The notes below the pieces were generated by a model. It was not told the DNA's origin. It saw only the letters and a list, made by a program, of their open reading frames with translations, and did no database searches. The position numbers and the translations under genes were made by a program. This document shows positions 45,686-53,801 of a stretch of DNA of 64,000 bases, one piece after another (the stretch's first letter is position 1; every line of letters begins with the position of its first letter). The stretch is taken from assembly GCA_022072085.1 (NCBI GenBank), contig JAJVII010000004.1, positions 1-64,000 on the forward strand, given 5' to 3'. Source of the DNA: Phycisphaerae bacterium (lineage in GTDB: Bacteria > Planctomycetota > Phycisphaerae > JAJVII01).

Positions 45686-45717
45686 GATTGGCTTCCTTCC
45701 CATTGACGCGGGCCGGC

Positions 45718-45723
45718 ATTATA
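45718..45723 (-). promoter_or_regulatory. -10 element for the second sulfatase
   Basis: The reverse strand reads TATAAT 33 nt before the sulfatase start. Confidence 0.5.
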
Positions 45724-45738
45724 GCACCAGGGTTGCCC

Positions 45739-46020
45739 ATGGACCGATCCAAAAACGCCGCGCCGGCTGCGTCGATCCTTGCCGTCGTCACCGGCCTGGC
45801 CCACAGCGGATCGACCCTGCTGGGCCTGTTGCTGACAGCCCAACCCCTGGTCTGCAACGTCGGTGAGATTCGCGGGCTCGCCTACTGGGCCGAGGAAAAT
45901 CGCGCCTGCTCCTGCGGGCGCTGGGGCCGTCCTGACGGCCGATCGGCCATGGCGGCGATGCCGCAGAACTACGAGCGTCTGCGGATTCCGCGCATGCGCG
46001 GACTGGACTACGGCGACTGA
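45739..46020 (+). pseudogene. truncated sulfotransferase (N-terminal fragment)
   Basis: A 93-codon frame whose first half is a sulfotransferase N-terminus: VVTGLAHSGSTLLGLLL is the 5'-PAPS-binding P-loop with the following helix, and CNVGEIRGLAYWAEENRACSCGR is the usual GEI-L...CSCG region. A normal enzyme has about 250-350 aa and a 3'-phosphate motif; here the frame stops after RGLDYGD, and the next gene on the other strand ends 36 nt later, leaving no room for the rest. It looks like a remnant, or a very short expressed fragment. Confidence 0.6.
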
Positions 46021-46055
46021 ATCTCAGCGGGCGATGCTGCCGGGGAAGACTGAAA

Positions 46056-46988
46056 CTACACCGCCTCGTTCACCTGCGCAACCAGGTCGCTGAAGGCGTT
46101 GACGTCGTCCGTGCGGGCGTCGAAGGGGACCACGCCGGTGGCGACGTAGAGCGCCGCCTCGCCGCGGGCCAGCCGGGCGAGATTCTCCAGCGCCTGGTGG
46201 GCCTCGATCCGGTGGTCGGGCAGCAGGTAGTTGGCCGGCAGGTTCACGCGCAGGTCCGCGCCGGCGGCGCGGCAGTCGGCCAGGAACCGCCGGGCGTCGT
46301 TGACCGGGTCGCAGATCAGCAGCGCCGGCGACAGGGCCAGCAGGTGCGGCAGTATCTTTTCGGTGTGCCCGCCCATGATCAGTTCAGCCGCCCGGCCGGT
46401 CACCGCGCGGGCCTGGTCCATCATTGCTTCCAGCCGACCGGCTGCCAGCCGCTCGAAGTCGCGCGGCGGAACCAGCGGCGGGGCGGCGGCCGACTCGAAG
46501 ATCGTCACCCCGCAACCGGCCGGCACGCGGGCGATGTAGTGGCACTGCACCTCGGCCAGCCGATCCAGCGCCGCCGCCACCCGCTCGGGCCCGTCGATCA
46601 GTGTCATCAGCACCGTCTCGAAGCCCGCCAACTGCGTCGCCAGCGACAGCGGACCGACCACGGGGACCTGGACGGTGACGGCCTGGCCGATCCGCTCGGC
46701 CAGCCGCCGGGCGGCCGACAGGATGTTCCGCTGCGGGCCGGCTGGAAAACGGCCCGGGTCCAGGGCGGCGGCCTGCTCCAGGGTCAGCCGCCCGTCGAGT
46801 TCGCCGGACAGGGCGGTCACGTCGGCGCCGTAGATGTCGGTCGCGACGACGACATGCGACAGGCCGTATCGCTCGTGGGCAGCCTGGTGGGCCTCGACCA
46901 GCAGGTCGGCGTCGGCGAAGACCTCAGCCGGCAGTCGGCCGATCAGCGCGGCGGCGTGCTCATAGACGGCGGGGCGGTGAACAAGCAT
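46056..46988 (-). CDS. uroporphyrinogen decarboxylase (URO-D) family protein
   Basis: A 310-aa TIM-barrel protein of the URO-D/MtaA superfamily. VVATDIYGADVTALSGEL, VQVPVVGPLSLATQLAGFETVLMTL, FESAAAPPLVPPRDFERL and GGHTEKILPHLLAL follow the family order. It lacks the arginine-rich RPVWLMRQAGRY start of true HemE, so it is more like corrinoid/methyl-transfer relatives. The Cys-rich Zn site of MtaA is not seen either. A TATACT -10 lies about 68 nt upstream. Confidence 0.75.
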   Translation of the reverse strand: MLVHRPAVYEHAAALIGRLPAEVFADADLLVEAHQAAHERYGLSHVVVATDIYGADVTALSGELDGRLTLEQAAALDPGRFPAGPQRNILSAARRLAERIGQAVTVQVPVVGPLSLATQLAGFETVLMTLIDGPERVAAALDRLAEVQCHYIARVPAGCGVTIFESAAAPPLVPPRDFERLAAGRLEAMMDQARAVTGRAAELIMGGHTEKILPHLLALSPALLICDPVNDARRFLADCRAAGADLRVNLPANYLLPDHRIEAHQALENLARLARGEAALYVATGVVPFDARTDDVNAFSDLVAQVNEAV

Positions 46989-47055
46989 GGAAGGACAATT
47001 TCCTGGAAGCCCGGTGCGAGTTGCCCGGCCGCGACATGCGGCTGCGGGCTTCAGC

Positions 47056-47061
47056 AGTATA
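47056..47061 (-). promoter_or_regulatory. -10 element for the URO-D-family gene
   Basis: The reverse strand reads TATACT 67 nt before the start. Confidence 0.35.
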
Positions 47062-47111
47062 GCTTCTTCCGCGCCGGTTTCACGGCTTCCGGTGCTCGCG
47101 GCGTGCGCCGT

Positions 47112-47573
47112 TCAGAACTCGCGCGGTGCGGTCGTTGGCGCTGTCGTGGGGGTCGGGAACCAGAGTTGCGGGGCGAGCCGCTCGACGGTCCGCGGGCCGA
47201 TGCCCGGGACGGCGGCCAAGTCCTCGGCCCGCGTGAAGGCCGGGCCGCAACCGGGGTGCGAGCTGGACCATTGCTCGCGCCAGGCGACGATGGCCTTGGC
47301 CTTGCCCTCGCCCAGGCCGGGCAGCAGTCCCAGCATCTGCCAACTCGCGGTGTTGGGGTCGAGGCGGTTGACGCCCGCCTGGTCGGCGTAGTGCCCGGGC
47401 GGCTGGAAGGAGACGTCCATCCGGTCCTCGCGCCATCCGCCGAATCGCGTCAGCCAGAGTCCGAAGAGCCCGGCCACGACCAGCAGCAGCAGGATGAACA
47501 GGCCGCGCTCGGCTGCCGACATTCGGCGGCCGTCGTCCGGGGGCGGGGAGGGTTCGCTCATGGCGCCGCTCAC
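47112..47573 (-). CDS. membrane-anchored helix-hairpin-helix protein (ComEA-like)
   Basis: A 153-aa protein with one TM helix (about 24-44, RGLFILLLLVVAGLFGLWL) and two HhH DNA-binding motifs at about 68-135: NRLDPNTASWQMLGLLPGLGEGKAKAIVAWRE and LAAVPGIGPRTVERLAPQL (each shown as family phrases). ComEA proteins carry DNA across the envelope; here the HhH pair would lie outside or in the periplasm, but no competence genes adjoin. The start is a GTG that overlaps the upstream stop (GTGA); an ATG four codons on is also possible. Likely coupled to the GH10-like gene. Confidence 0.78.
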   Translation of the reverse strand: MSGAMSEPSPPPDDGRRMSAAERGLFILLLLVVAGLFGLWLTRFGGWREDRMDVSFQPPGHYADQAGVNRLDPNTASWQMLGLLPGLGEGKAKAIVAWREQWSSSHPGCGPAFTRAEDLAAVPGIGPRTVERLAPQLWFPTPTTAPTTAPREF

Positions 47574-49207
47574 TCGTCAACGGGCAGGGCAGCCGGCGGC
47601 ATCGGAGGCTTGGGGGCGCGGGGGCTGGCGCCGGTGAAGATGCGAAGCCCGCCCGAGGCGCTGCCGCCCAGGTCCAGCGGCGTCAGGCCCAGGGAGACGA
47701 CGCCCTGCCGCTGGTGATAGGCCTTGCGGAATTCGCGGCAGGCGGCGAACGCCGGCTTGGGGCTCAGGTCCGAGTGGCAGAGCCCGCCGTGGCTGAGGAA
47801 GTGCCCCTCGTAGTCGGCCAGGTCGCGCCAGGCGACCGTGCGGACGTAGGGCTTGCTCAGGGCGGTGGAGTAGAACAGCCGCAGCCAGTCGGCCTGGAGC
47901 TGCTCGTCCCAGTCGCGCCGCCAGTTGCCGCCGTCGCGGACGCTCTTGGCGCCGCCCCAGGCGTCCCACGGGTCGACGGTCGTGTCGCTGGGGACCTGGA
48001 CGGCCGTGACGTGCAGCGGCTTGGCGAAGTTGGCGAACTTGTCCAGCAGGGCGCTGATGCTCATCAGGTCGCGAACGAACAGGCCGTCGTCGCCCAGCCC
48101 GAAATAGAACTGGAGTCCGATGCCGTCGAAGTTGGTTCCGCTCTGCACGACCATGTCGGCGTAGAGCAGCGGCGGGATGGTCCGCAGGTTGCGGGCGTGA
48201 TATTCGCCCCACGGCATGGTCACGTCGATCAGCGATTTGGCCTTGGGGTCTTCCTGCTTGGTCCGCGTGCAGGCCATCCGCGTCATTTCGATGAGCTGGT
48301 CGAAGGTCAGGTTGAAGCAGTTGTCCGCGGCGATGCCGCTGGTCACCGTCCAGGTGTGGATGTAGTTGCGGTATCGCCCGACGACGCGGCTGATGTGTTC
48401 GTAGATCAGGTCGCGGATGGCGTCGAAGTCGTGCTCCCACAAGAACAGCCAGTCGGGGATGAACTGCGGGTTGAAGCTGACCAGCGGGCCGGCCCAGATC
48501 GGCAGCCGCTTGCGCACCGCCCATTCGACCCAGTTGTCCAGCCGGCTCCAGTTCAGTTCCTTTTCCTTCGGCTCAATCTGCTTCCACGAGACCGGCAGCA
48601 GGACGTAGTCGAAGCTCTCGGCCAGCCGCGTGCGGTATTCCTCCCCGATGCTCAGCAGGTCGACCGAGCAGCCGAAGGTCGGCTCGCGGCGGTGCGGCCC
48701 GCTGGTCATCAGCCGCCGGCCGAGGAACAGCGAGGCATGGTAGAGAGCGGCCCGCTCGGCCACATGCAGCGCCGCCGACAACCCGCGGAGGGCCGACTCG
48801 TGGGCGGCCTTGGGGTCGTCCAGCGCGGAAAGGGCCTGGATGAAACTGGCGGTCACGTCGGCCAGCCCGTTGGTGAGCGGGGCGGCCTCGGCGTAGTCGA
48901 TCAGGCCCCAGTCCTCGAACTTGCCGTTGAGCAGGAAGAGCTGCTGGCGGAGCAACTCGAGGCTGAGCAGGTAGGGCTTGTCACGCTCGGGCAGGCGGGT
49001 CGTCTGCAACATCACCTGGCCGAACTCGGGCACGTCATAGAGCAGGCAGAGCGCCACGGCCGACTCGGCCCGCACGCGGACCGTCAACTCGCCGCGCTGC
49101 TCCTCGAACTGCGCGCGTGCCGGCACGCCGTCCTGACCGACGACGTAGGCCGAGTTCACGTCCGGCACCGATGCCGGCTGACCGTTCTTGTAGACCTGAA
49201 ACTTCAA
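47570..49207 (-). CDS. GH10 xylanase-like TIM-barrel protein lacking catalytic glutamates
   Basis: A 545-aa protein. Residues about 180-500 follow the GH10 barrel: WSRLDNWVEWAVRKRLPIWAGPLV, then FNPQFIPDWL; a helix with LIEMTRMACTRTKQEDPKA; FDGIGLQFYF. The acid/base strand that should read W-D-V-V-N-E reads WTVTSG (286-291), and the nucleophile strand T-E-L-D reads TAVQ (401-404), so both Glu are absent. The first 170 residues are a beta-rich domain (FQVYKNGQPASVPDV). Probably a carbohydrate-binding pseudoenzyme or an altered mechanism. No signal peptide. Overlaps the HhH gene. Confidence 0.75.
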   Translation of the reverse strand: MKFQVYKNGQPASVPDVNSAYVVGQDGVPARAQFEEQRGELTVRVRAESAVALCLLYDVPEFGQVMLQTTRLPERDKPYLLSLELLRQQLFLLNGKFEDWGLIDYAEAAPLTNGLADVTASFIQALSALDDPKAAHESALRGLSAALHVAERAALYHASLFLGRRLMTSGPHRREPTFGCSVDLLSIGEEYRTRLAESFDYVLLPVSWKQIEPKEKELNWSRLDNWVEWAVRKRLPIWAGPLVSFNPQFIPDWLFLWEHDFDAIRDLIYEHISRVVGRYRNYIHTWTVTSGIAADNCFNLTFDQLIEMTRMACTRTKQEDPKAKSLIDVTMPWGEYHARNLRTIPPLLYADMVVQSGTNFDGIGLQFYFGLGDDGLFVRDLMSISALLDKFANFAKPLHVTAVQVPSDTTVDPWDAWGGAKSVRDGGNWRRDWDEQLQADWLRLFYSTALSKPYVRTVAWRDLADYEGHFLSHGGLCHSDLSPKPAFAACREFRKAYHQRQGVVSLGLTPLDLGGSASGGLRIFTGASPRAPKPPMPPAALPVDE

Positions 49208-49461
49208 CTCCGACCTTCCACTCCGCCCGCCGGCGGCGATGAACTATGTATGATAGCAGACCGATGGCCTGGCCGCGCGGGCGGGGTCTCACTCCCGGGT
49301 GCCGTCCCAATGATCGCCGGGCCGTCGCTTCGGCCCGTGGGTCGCCCCAATATACGCCATCGCGGCGGTTTGGCAAATCCCTAATAGCAAAACACTCCCC
49401 GCGGCGGCCGGTTCTGCCCGGCCGACCCGACGCCCGCAGCAGCCGATTCGCGGGAGTCCCC

Positions 49462-50751
49462 CTACGCCTTCTTCCAGGGCCCGCACTTGGTGGCGATCGG
49501 ACGCCGGGCGAAGCGCGTGAACACCGGCAGCCCGTCGTCGCCCACCTTCACCTTCGCTTCGCCGGCGACCAGCGGACGCAGGTAGGCCTTGAACGCCTCG
49601 GTCACGCCGTTGCCCGCGGCGTTGATGAACTCGCGCGGGACCATCTTCTCGCCGTTGGCCACCACCGACAGGTCGGCCAGCCCGGTCGAGCACGTGTAAC
49701 GCCCGTTGCGCGAGCCGCGGACGAGCGTGACCATCTTGCCGCGGACGCCGCGGACGGCGGCCTTGACCGCAGCCGACCCGGCCATCCAGGCCTCCTTCAC
49801 GTCGGTCGCGCTGGCCCAGTGGGCGGCGGCCCGCTGGCTCTGGCCGAGCATGATGTGCCGGCACTTCACGCCGCAGCGGTCCTTGACCACGCCCGACAGC
49901 GTCTGGGCGACGCCGCCCAACTGAACGTGGCCGAAGCTGTCCTTGGCGAACGCCCCCTTGGCCTCGCTGAGGTAGTTGCCTTCCGCGTCGCGCAGCCCCT
50001 CGCCGACGACCACGAAGCACCGCCCCACGCGGGCCAGCGTCGCCTTCACGTCGGCGACGAACTGGTCGATCGTGAAGGGGATCTCCGGCATGTAGACCAG
50101 GTGCGGCTGGTCGAGGTGGTTGTCGCGGTTGGCCAGGCCGGCCGACGCGGCGATCCATCCGGCGTTGCGGCCCATGACTTCCATGATCGTCGCGGTGTCC
50201 GCGGTGTAGAGGGCCTCGGTGTCGCGGCCGGCTTCCATCGCGGTGGTCGCGATGAACTTGGCCACGCTGCCATAGCCGGGGCAGTGGTCGGTCTCCGCGA
50301 GGTCGTTGTCGATGGTCTTGGGCACGCCCACGGCGATCAGGTCGTAGCCGGTCTGGGCGGCCAGCTTGGCCACCTTGTCGGCGGTGTCCATGCTGTCGTT
50401 GCCGCCGATGTAGAAGAAGTAGCGGACGTCGTGGGCTCTAAAAACCTCGAGGATCCGCTCGTAGTCGGTGCGGTCGGTCTCAAGCGGCTTGAGCTTGTAG
50501 CGGCAACTGCCCAGGGCGGCCGCCGGGGTGTTCTTCAGCAGTTCGATCTGCTCGCTGCTTTCGTTGCCCAGGTCGAACAGTTCCTCGCGCAGCACGCCGA
50601 GGATGCCGTTGATGCCGGCATAGCAGCCGGTGATGATTTCGCTGTTCTTCATCGCGGTCTGGATGACGCCGCAGGCCGACGCGTTGATCACCGCCGTCGG
50701 TCCGCCGCTCTGAGCCACCACGCACTTGCCGATCAACCTGGCCTTTGCCAT
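49462..50751 (-). CDS. pfp: 6-phosphofructokinase, PPi-dependent type
   Basis: A 429-aa phosphofructokinase. SGGPTAVINASACGVIQTA opens it; the phosphoryl-donor site reads YIGGNDSMDTADK and VPKTIDNDL. PPi-type enzymes have Asp in GG(D/N)D and Lys in PKTIDND, where ATP-type have GGDGS and PGTIDND, so this should use pyrophosphate and be reversible. MEVMGRNAGWIAASAGLA and EGLRDAEGNYL are the fructose-6-phosphate side. TATAAT lies 61 nt upstream. The 453-aa track ORF starts too early. Confidence 0.92.
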   Translation of the reverse strand: MAKARLIGKCVVAQSGGPTAVINASACGVIQTAMKNSEIITGCYAGINGILGVLREELFDLGNESSEQIELLKNTPAAALGSCRYKLKPLETDRTDYERILEVFRAHDVRYFFYIGGNDSMDTADKVAKLAAQTGYDLIAVGVPKTIDNDLAETDHCPGYGSVAKFIATTAMEAGRDTEALYTADTATIMEVMGRNAGWIAASAGLANRDNHLDQPHLVYMPEIPFTIDQFVADVKATLARVGRCFVVVGEGLRDAEGNYLSEAKGAFAKDSFGHVQLGGVAQTLSGVVKDRCGVKCRHIMLGQSQRAAAHWASATDVKEAWMAGSAAVKAAVRGVRGKMVTLVRGSRNGRYTCSTGLADLSVVANGEKMVPREFINAAGNGVTEAFKAYLRPLVAGEAKVKVGDDGLPVFTRFARRPIATKCGPWKKA

Positions 50752-50812
50752 CGAAGCATTCTCCCGTTGTAGGGTCGTGTTACCGGTTCCCGAAACGCGG
50801 ACATTATAGAAT

Positions 50813-50818
50813 TCTTCC
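50813..50818 (-). promoter_or_regulatory. -10 element for the PPi-PFK gene
   Basis: The reverse strand reads TATAAT 62 nt before the start. Confidence 0.5.
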
Positions 50819-50944
50819 CACACGTTTCCAGACCGGTGAACGCCGGCGATGGGCCCCGCAGCTGGCCGATGCTTTCCCCCGGGCAGCAGTGAGCGCTCGC
50901 GCCCCTGACTCTCCTTATTCTCAGACAGCGCCCGGCTGGTCGGG

Positions 50945-52246
50945 TTAGGGGGCAGCCAGTTCCACCACGCGGCGCTCGCGCATCGCGGTGTCGGCGGCGA
51001 AGGCGATCTGGTGGCCGGTGTAGCTGTCCTCGATCCGTGTGACGGCCCGCGACGCCGACTCGCCGCGCAGCGTCGCGACGAAATCCGCGATCAGCCGCTC
51101 GTCGCCGCCGCCGTGGCCGCCGCCTCCGCCGCCGGCCTGGTTCACGTCGATGACCTCCTCGTCGCAGTCCTGGCGCGTCGCGGCGAAGCTCGGCGTCCGC
51201 ACGCGGATGATCCCGCTCTCCATGTCGCCTTCCAGTTCCGCGAGCGTGCCCATCAGGTGAATCTGGCGGGTCGGACGCATCGCGCCGCCCCACATTTCGT
51301 GCGTCGCGGTCGTCCCGTCGGCGAAGTCCACCACCACCGTCTGGTGGTCGGCCACGTCGTTGTCGCAGTGCCAGACGCATCGGCCGAACGGGTTGTCCGT
51401 GCGGAGCGACTCGAGCTTCTGCTCGGCGGTCGCCTTCTCGCCGCCGAGGTGCTCGATGCACTCCCACGCGTAGAACCGCCACAGGCCCTTGTCGAGGTAG
51501 TGCAGCTTCGCGGAGTAGGGGCACTGCGGCTCGATGCGGCAGTCGGTCAGGCATCGCTTGCCCGCGCCCGGCGGGGCGTTCTCGGGGCGGAAGTATGTCA
51601 GCCCCCCGAAGCTCGCGACGCGCGTCGCCGGCACGCCGCTCTTGAGCCAGGCGATGATGTCGAGGTCGTGGCAGCACTTCGCGAGCAGCATCGGGTTCAC
51701 CTCGCGCCGCCGCCACCGGCCGCGGATGAACCCGACGGCCATGTGGTGATAGCTCACCGCCTCCAGCGTACGGACCGCGGTCAGGTTGCCCAGCCGTCCT
51801 TCGTCCAGCAGCCGCCGCACCGTCGTGTAGAACGGCGCGTAGCGGAGGACGTGGCAGATCATCACCGTGCAGCGATTGGCGGCGGCCGCGTCGATCAGCT
51901 CGCGGACCTGGGCGTCGGTCCGGGCGATCGGCTTTTCCAGCAGCAGGTGATATCCGCGTTGCAGCAGCGGCATCGACGACGGGTGGTGCATCGGATCCAT
52001 CGTGCCGTTGATGGCCGCGTCGGCCAGCCGCGGGCGGTCGGCCAGTTGCTCGTAGCCCGCGAACTGGGCGTCGACCGGGATGCCGAACATCTCGGCGGCC
52101 CGGCGGCGGCGCAGGGCGTCGGGCTCGGCGACGGCGACGACCTTCAGGCGGTCGGCGTGCGACAGGGCGTAGCGGGCGTAGCCGATCGTGCGGTGGCCGG
52201 CGCCGATCAGTGCGACGGTGACCGGGCCGTTGGCGGAATCGGACAT
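50945..52246 (-). CDS. Gfo/Idh/MocA family oxidoreductase
   Basis: A 433-aa NAD(P)-dependent dehydrogenase. Rossmann motif VALIGAGHRTIGYARYAL at about 10-27; VVAVAEPD; LLLEKPIARTDAQVRELIDAA has the EKP Lys; HVLRYAPFYTTVRRLLDEG and CCHDLDIIAWL (H-D substrate pair) define the family. It is a single gene with a consensus -10 at 52288. Substrate is a sugar, inositol or related polyol; unknown. Confidence 0.9.
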   Translation of the reverse strand: MSDSANGPVTVALIGAGHRTIGYARYALSHADRLKVVAVAEPDALRRRRAAEMFGIPVDAQFAGYEQLADRPRLADAAINGTMDPMHHPSSMPLLQRGYHLLLEKPIARTDAQVRELIDAAAANRCTVMICHVLRYAPFYTTVRRLLDEGRLGNLTAVRTLEAVSYHHMAVGFIRGRWRRREVNPMLLAKCCHDLDIIAWLKSGVPATRVASFGGLTYFRPENAPPGAGKRCLTDCRIEPQCPYSAKLHYLDKGLWRFYAWECIEHLGGEKATAEQKLESLRTDNPFGRCVWHCDNDVADHQTVVVDFADGTTATHEMWGGAMRPTRQIHLMGTLAELEGDMESGIIRVRTPSFAATRQDCDEEVIDVNQAGGGGGGHGGGDERLIADFVATLRGESASRAVTRIEDSYTGHQIAFAADTAMRERRVVELAAP

Positions 52247-52287
52247 GCGGCGTCTCCTGCCGATGGGTTAGTGTCGCGAAGGAACGG

Positions 52288-52293
52288 ATTATA
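52288..52293 (-). promoter_or_regulatory. -10 element for the first Gfo/Idh gene
   Basis: The reverse strand reads TATAAT 42 nt before the start. Confidence 0.5.
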
Positions 52294-52373
52294 CGACCGG
52301 CGGTGACGCGTGCCAGCCACTTGCCCGGGCGGCTGATCGCGGCGGCTGCGGCGGTTGCGTGCTGGTCGCCCGG

Positions 52374-53432
52374 TCAAGGCGTGTCCAACCGATTCCAGGC
52401 GCTGTCGCCGGCGCGGACTTGATCTTTGGCATTTTGAAGCCGGGCGACGCTGGCGCGGGCTTCGACCTTTGTGACGACGGCTTCGGCCAGATACTTGCTA
52501 CCGCGGAAAACCGTGAACCTCATGCCGACCGTCACGCCGTCGGCTGCGCCCTTGTCCAGCGTGACGGCGTCCTGTTCGACGACCTTCACGAGGGCCTTTA
52601 TGGGGGAGTTGTCTGACGCAGGGGAGGCGGGCCCGGCCGCGGGACCAGCCGACGCGTTCAGCGCCTCGACGGCGGCGGCTGCGTCCTCGGCGACCACGAC
52701 GAACATGCCCGGCCGAATCGCGGCCGCGTCGTCGGCGGCGATCGTGAGCGTCGCTCGCCTGGCGTCTCCGTTCGCCGTGTCGGCCTGCGTCACCTTGCCC
52801 ACGACGACGATCGGCGGGGGCGGGCTGACGGCCGAGTCGCCGACCTTCACCTCCAGGCCGTACCGGGGCAGGACGCAGACGGCGGAGTCGTCCAGGACGG
52901 CGGTCACCTTCACCCGCGCGACAATCTGGCCGTCACGGCCGATGGCGAATTCCTGGTCGCGCCGCACGCCGTCGCGCATCCCCTTGTCCAGCGTGACGTG
53001 CGTCCGCGTGGCGGCGGTTACCTTGGCGGTCAGTTTGGGTTTGGCGGGCGAGGGGGAGGCGGGCCGCTTGTCGGGCGGGGCGTCGCCATTCAGCCGGCGC
53101 TGCAACTCGGCGATCGCTTCCTGCTGGAGCTTGACCTGCCTGAGGAGGTATTCCTTCTCGGCCTGTGCCTGTGCCGACGCCTGTTGAGCGTCCATGCACT
53201 TGGCTTGAATGCCGGCCAATCGAGCGTGAGCTTCTCTCGACTTCTCCTGAAGCTCGTTCACGATTGCATTGCTCTGAGCCAGCGCGGCGTTGGATGTCCT
53301 GCAATCGTCCTTGGCCTTGGCCAGTTGTTGTTCCAGCGCCGCGATGCGGTCGTCCTTCTCCTCCGCGCGGGCGAGGGCAGGGCAGAGGAGGGCGGCCGCG
53401 GCGGCCAGCGCGAGTGTGCGTCCGAGTGTCAT
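52374..53432 (-). CDS. secreted coiled-coil protein with repeated beta-barrel modules
   Basis: A 352-aa exported protein: signal 1-23 (ALARA), a coiled coil (DDRIAALEQQLAKAKDD through QQEAIAELQRRLNG, about 25-120), a Pro/Lys linker and three copies of a short beta module with the phrase HVTLDKGMRDGVRRDQEFAIGRDG / AVTLDKGAADGVTVGMRFTVFRG, plus one degenerate copy between. The LDKG-x-x-x-GV phrase is reminiscent of MreC-like or FlgT-like beta domains. Unknown function; probably periplasmic. True start is the ATG after AAAGGGG. Confidence 0.75.
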   Translation of the reverse strand: MTLGRTLALAAAAALLCPALARAEEKDDRIAALEQQLAKAKDDCRTSNAALAQSNAIVNELQEKSREAHARLAGIQAKCMDAQQASAQAQAEKEYLLRQVKLQQEAIAELQRRLNGDAPPDKRPASPSPAKPKLTAKVTAATRTHVTLDKGMRDGVRRDQEFAIGRDGQIVARVKVTAVLDDSAVCVLPRYGLEVKVGDSAVSPPPPIVVVGKVTQADTANGDARRATLTIAADDAAAIRPGMFVVVAEDAAAAVEALNASAGPAAGPASPASDNSPIKALVKVVEQDAVTLDKGAADGVTVGMRFTVFRGSKYLAEAVVTKVEARASVARLQNAKDQVRAGDSAWNRLDTP

Positions 53433-53591
53433 GGGGCCCCTTTCATCATGGGCGGTCCGAAGGCGGATCCGCGATTCACATTGTCCGTCGAGTTGGCCGG
53501 CGTGCCAAGCTCGCAAGCGGAAAAGCCGTCAAGCAGACAGACGTCGTCGGGCCCCGGGAGTTCCGGCGCGGCCCGGAGGCAGTCTGTAAGA

Positions 53592-53763
53592 GCCTGTGAT
53601 GGCCTGTATTTGCCTGTATCGTAAAGCTATGGGGTGCAGCGTGTTGCATCGGAGCCCGGCCAATGCGATTAGACGCATCCGGCCGGGTTGCATTGACTCC
53701 GGGTCGACCAAGTCGGCCTCGTCGATCCTGCGCAAAGGAAACCCCCTTAGAACGCAAACGGTG
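53592..53763. repeat. 172-nt dispersed repeat, copy B
   Basis: Second copy of the repeat at 19325, aligned without indels. The stem is extended here (CCCGGCC with GGCCGGG plus TGCG with CGCA around ATTAGA) and the 22-nt end block is identical. It fills the gap between the coiled-coil gene and the GT2 gene. Confidence 0.75.
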
Positions 53764-53801
53764 CTGTGGAGGAGGCCGTCGTGGCGCACACCCGGCGGGC
53801 G

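Noticed and set aside
46056-46988. hemE (true uroporphyrinogen decarboxylase)
   Set aside because: Lacks the N-terminal RPVWLMRQAGRY-type motif.
47112-47573. Competence operon
   Set aside because: Only an HhH protein is present; no comEC or pilus genes nearby.
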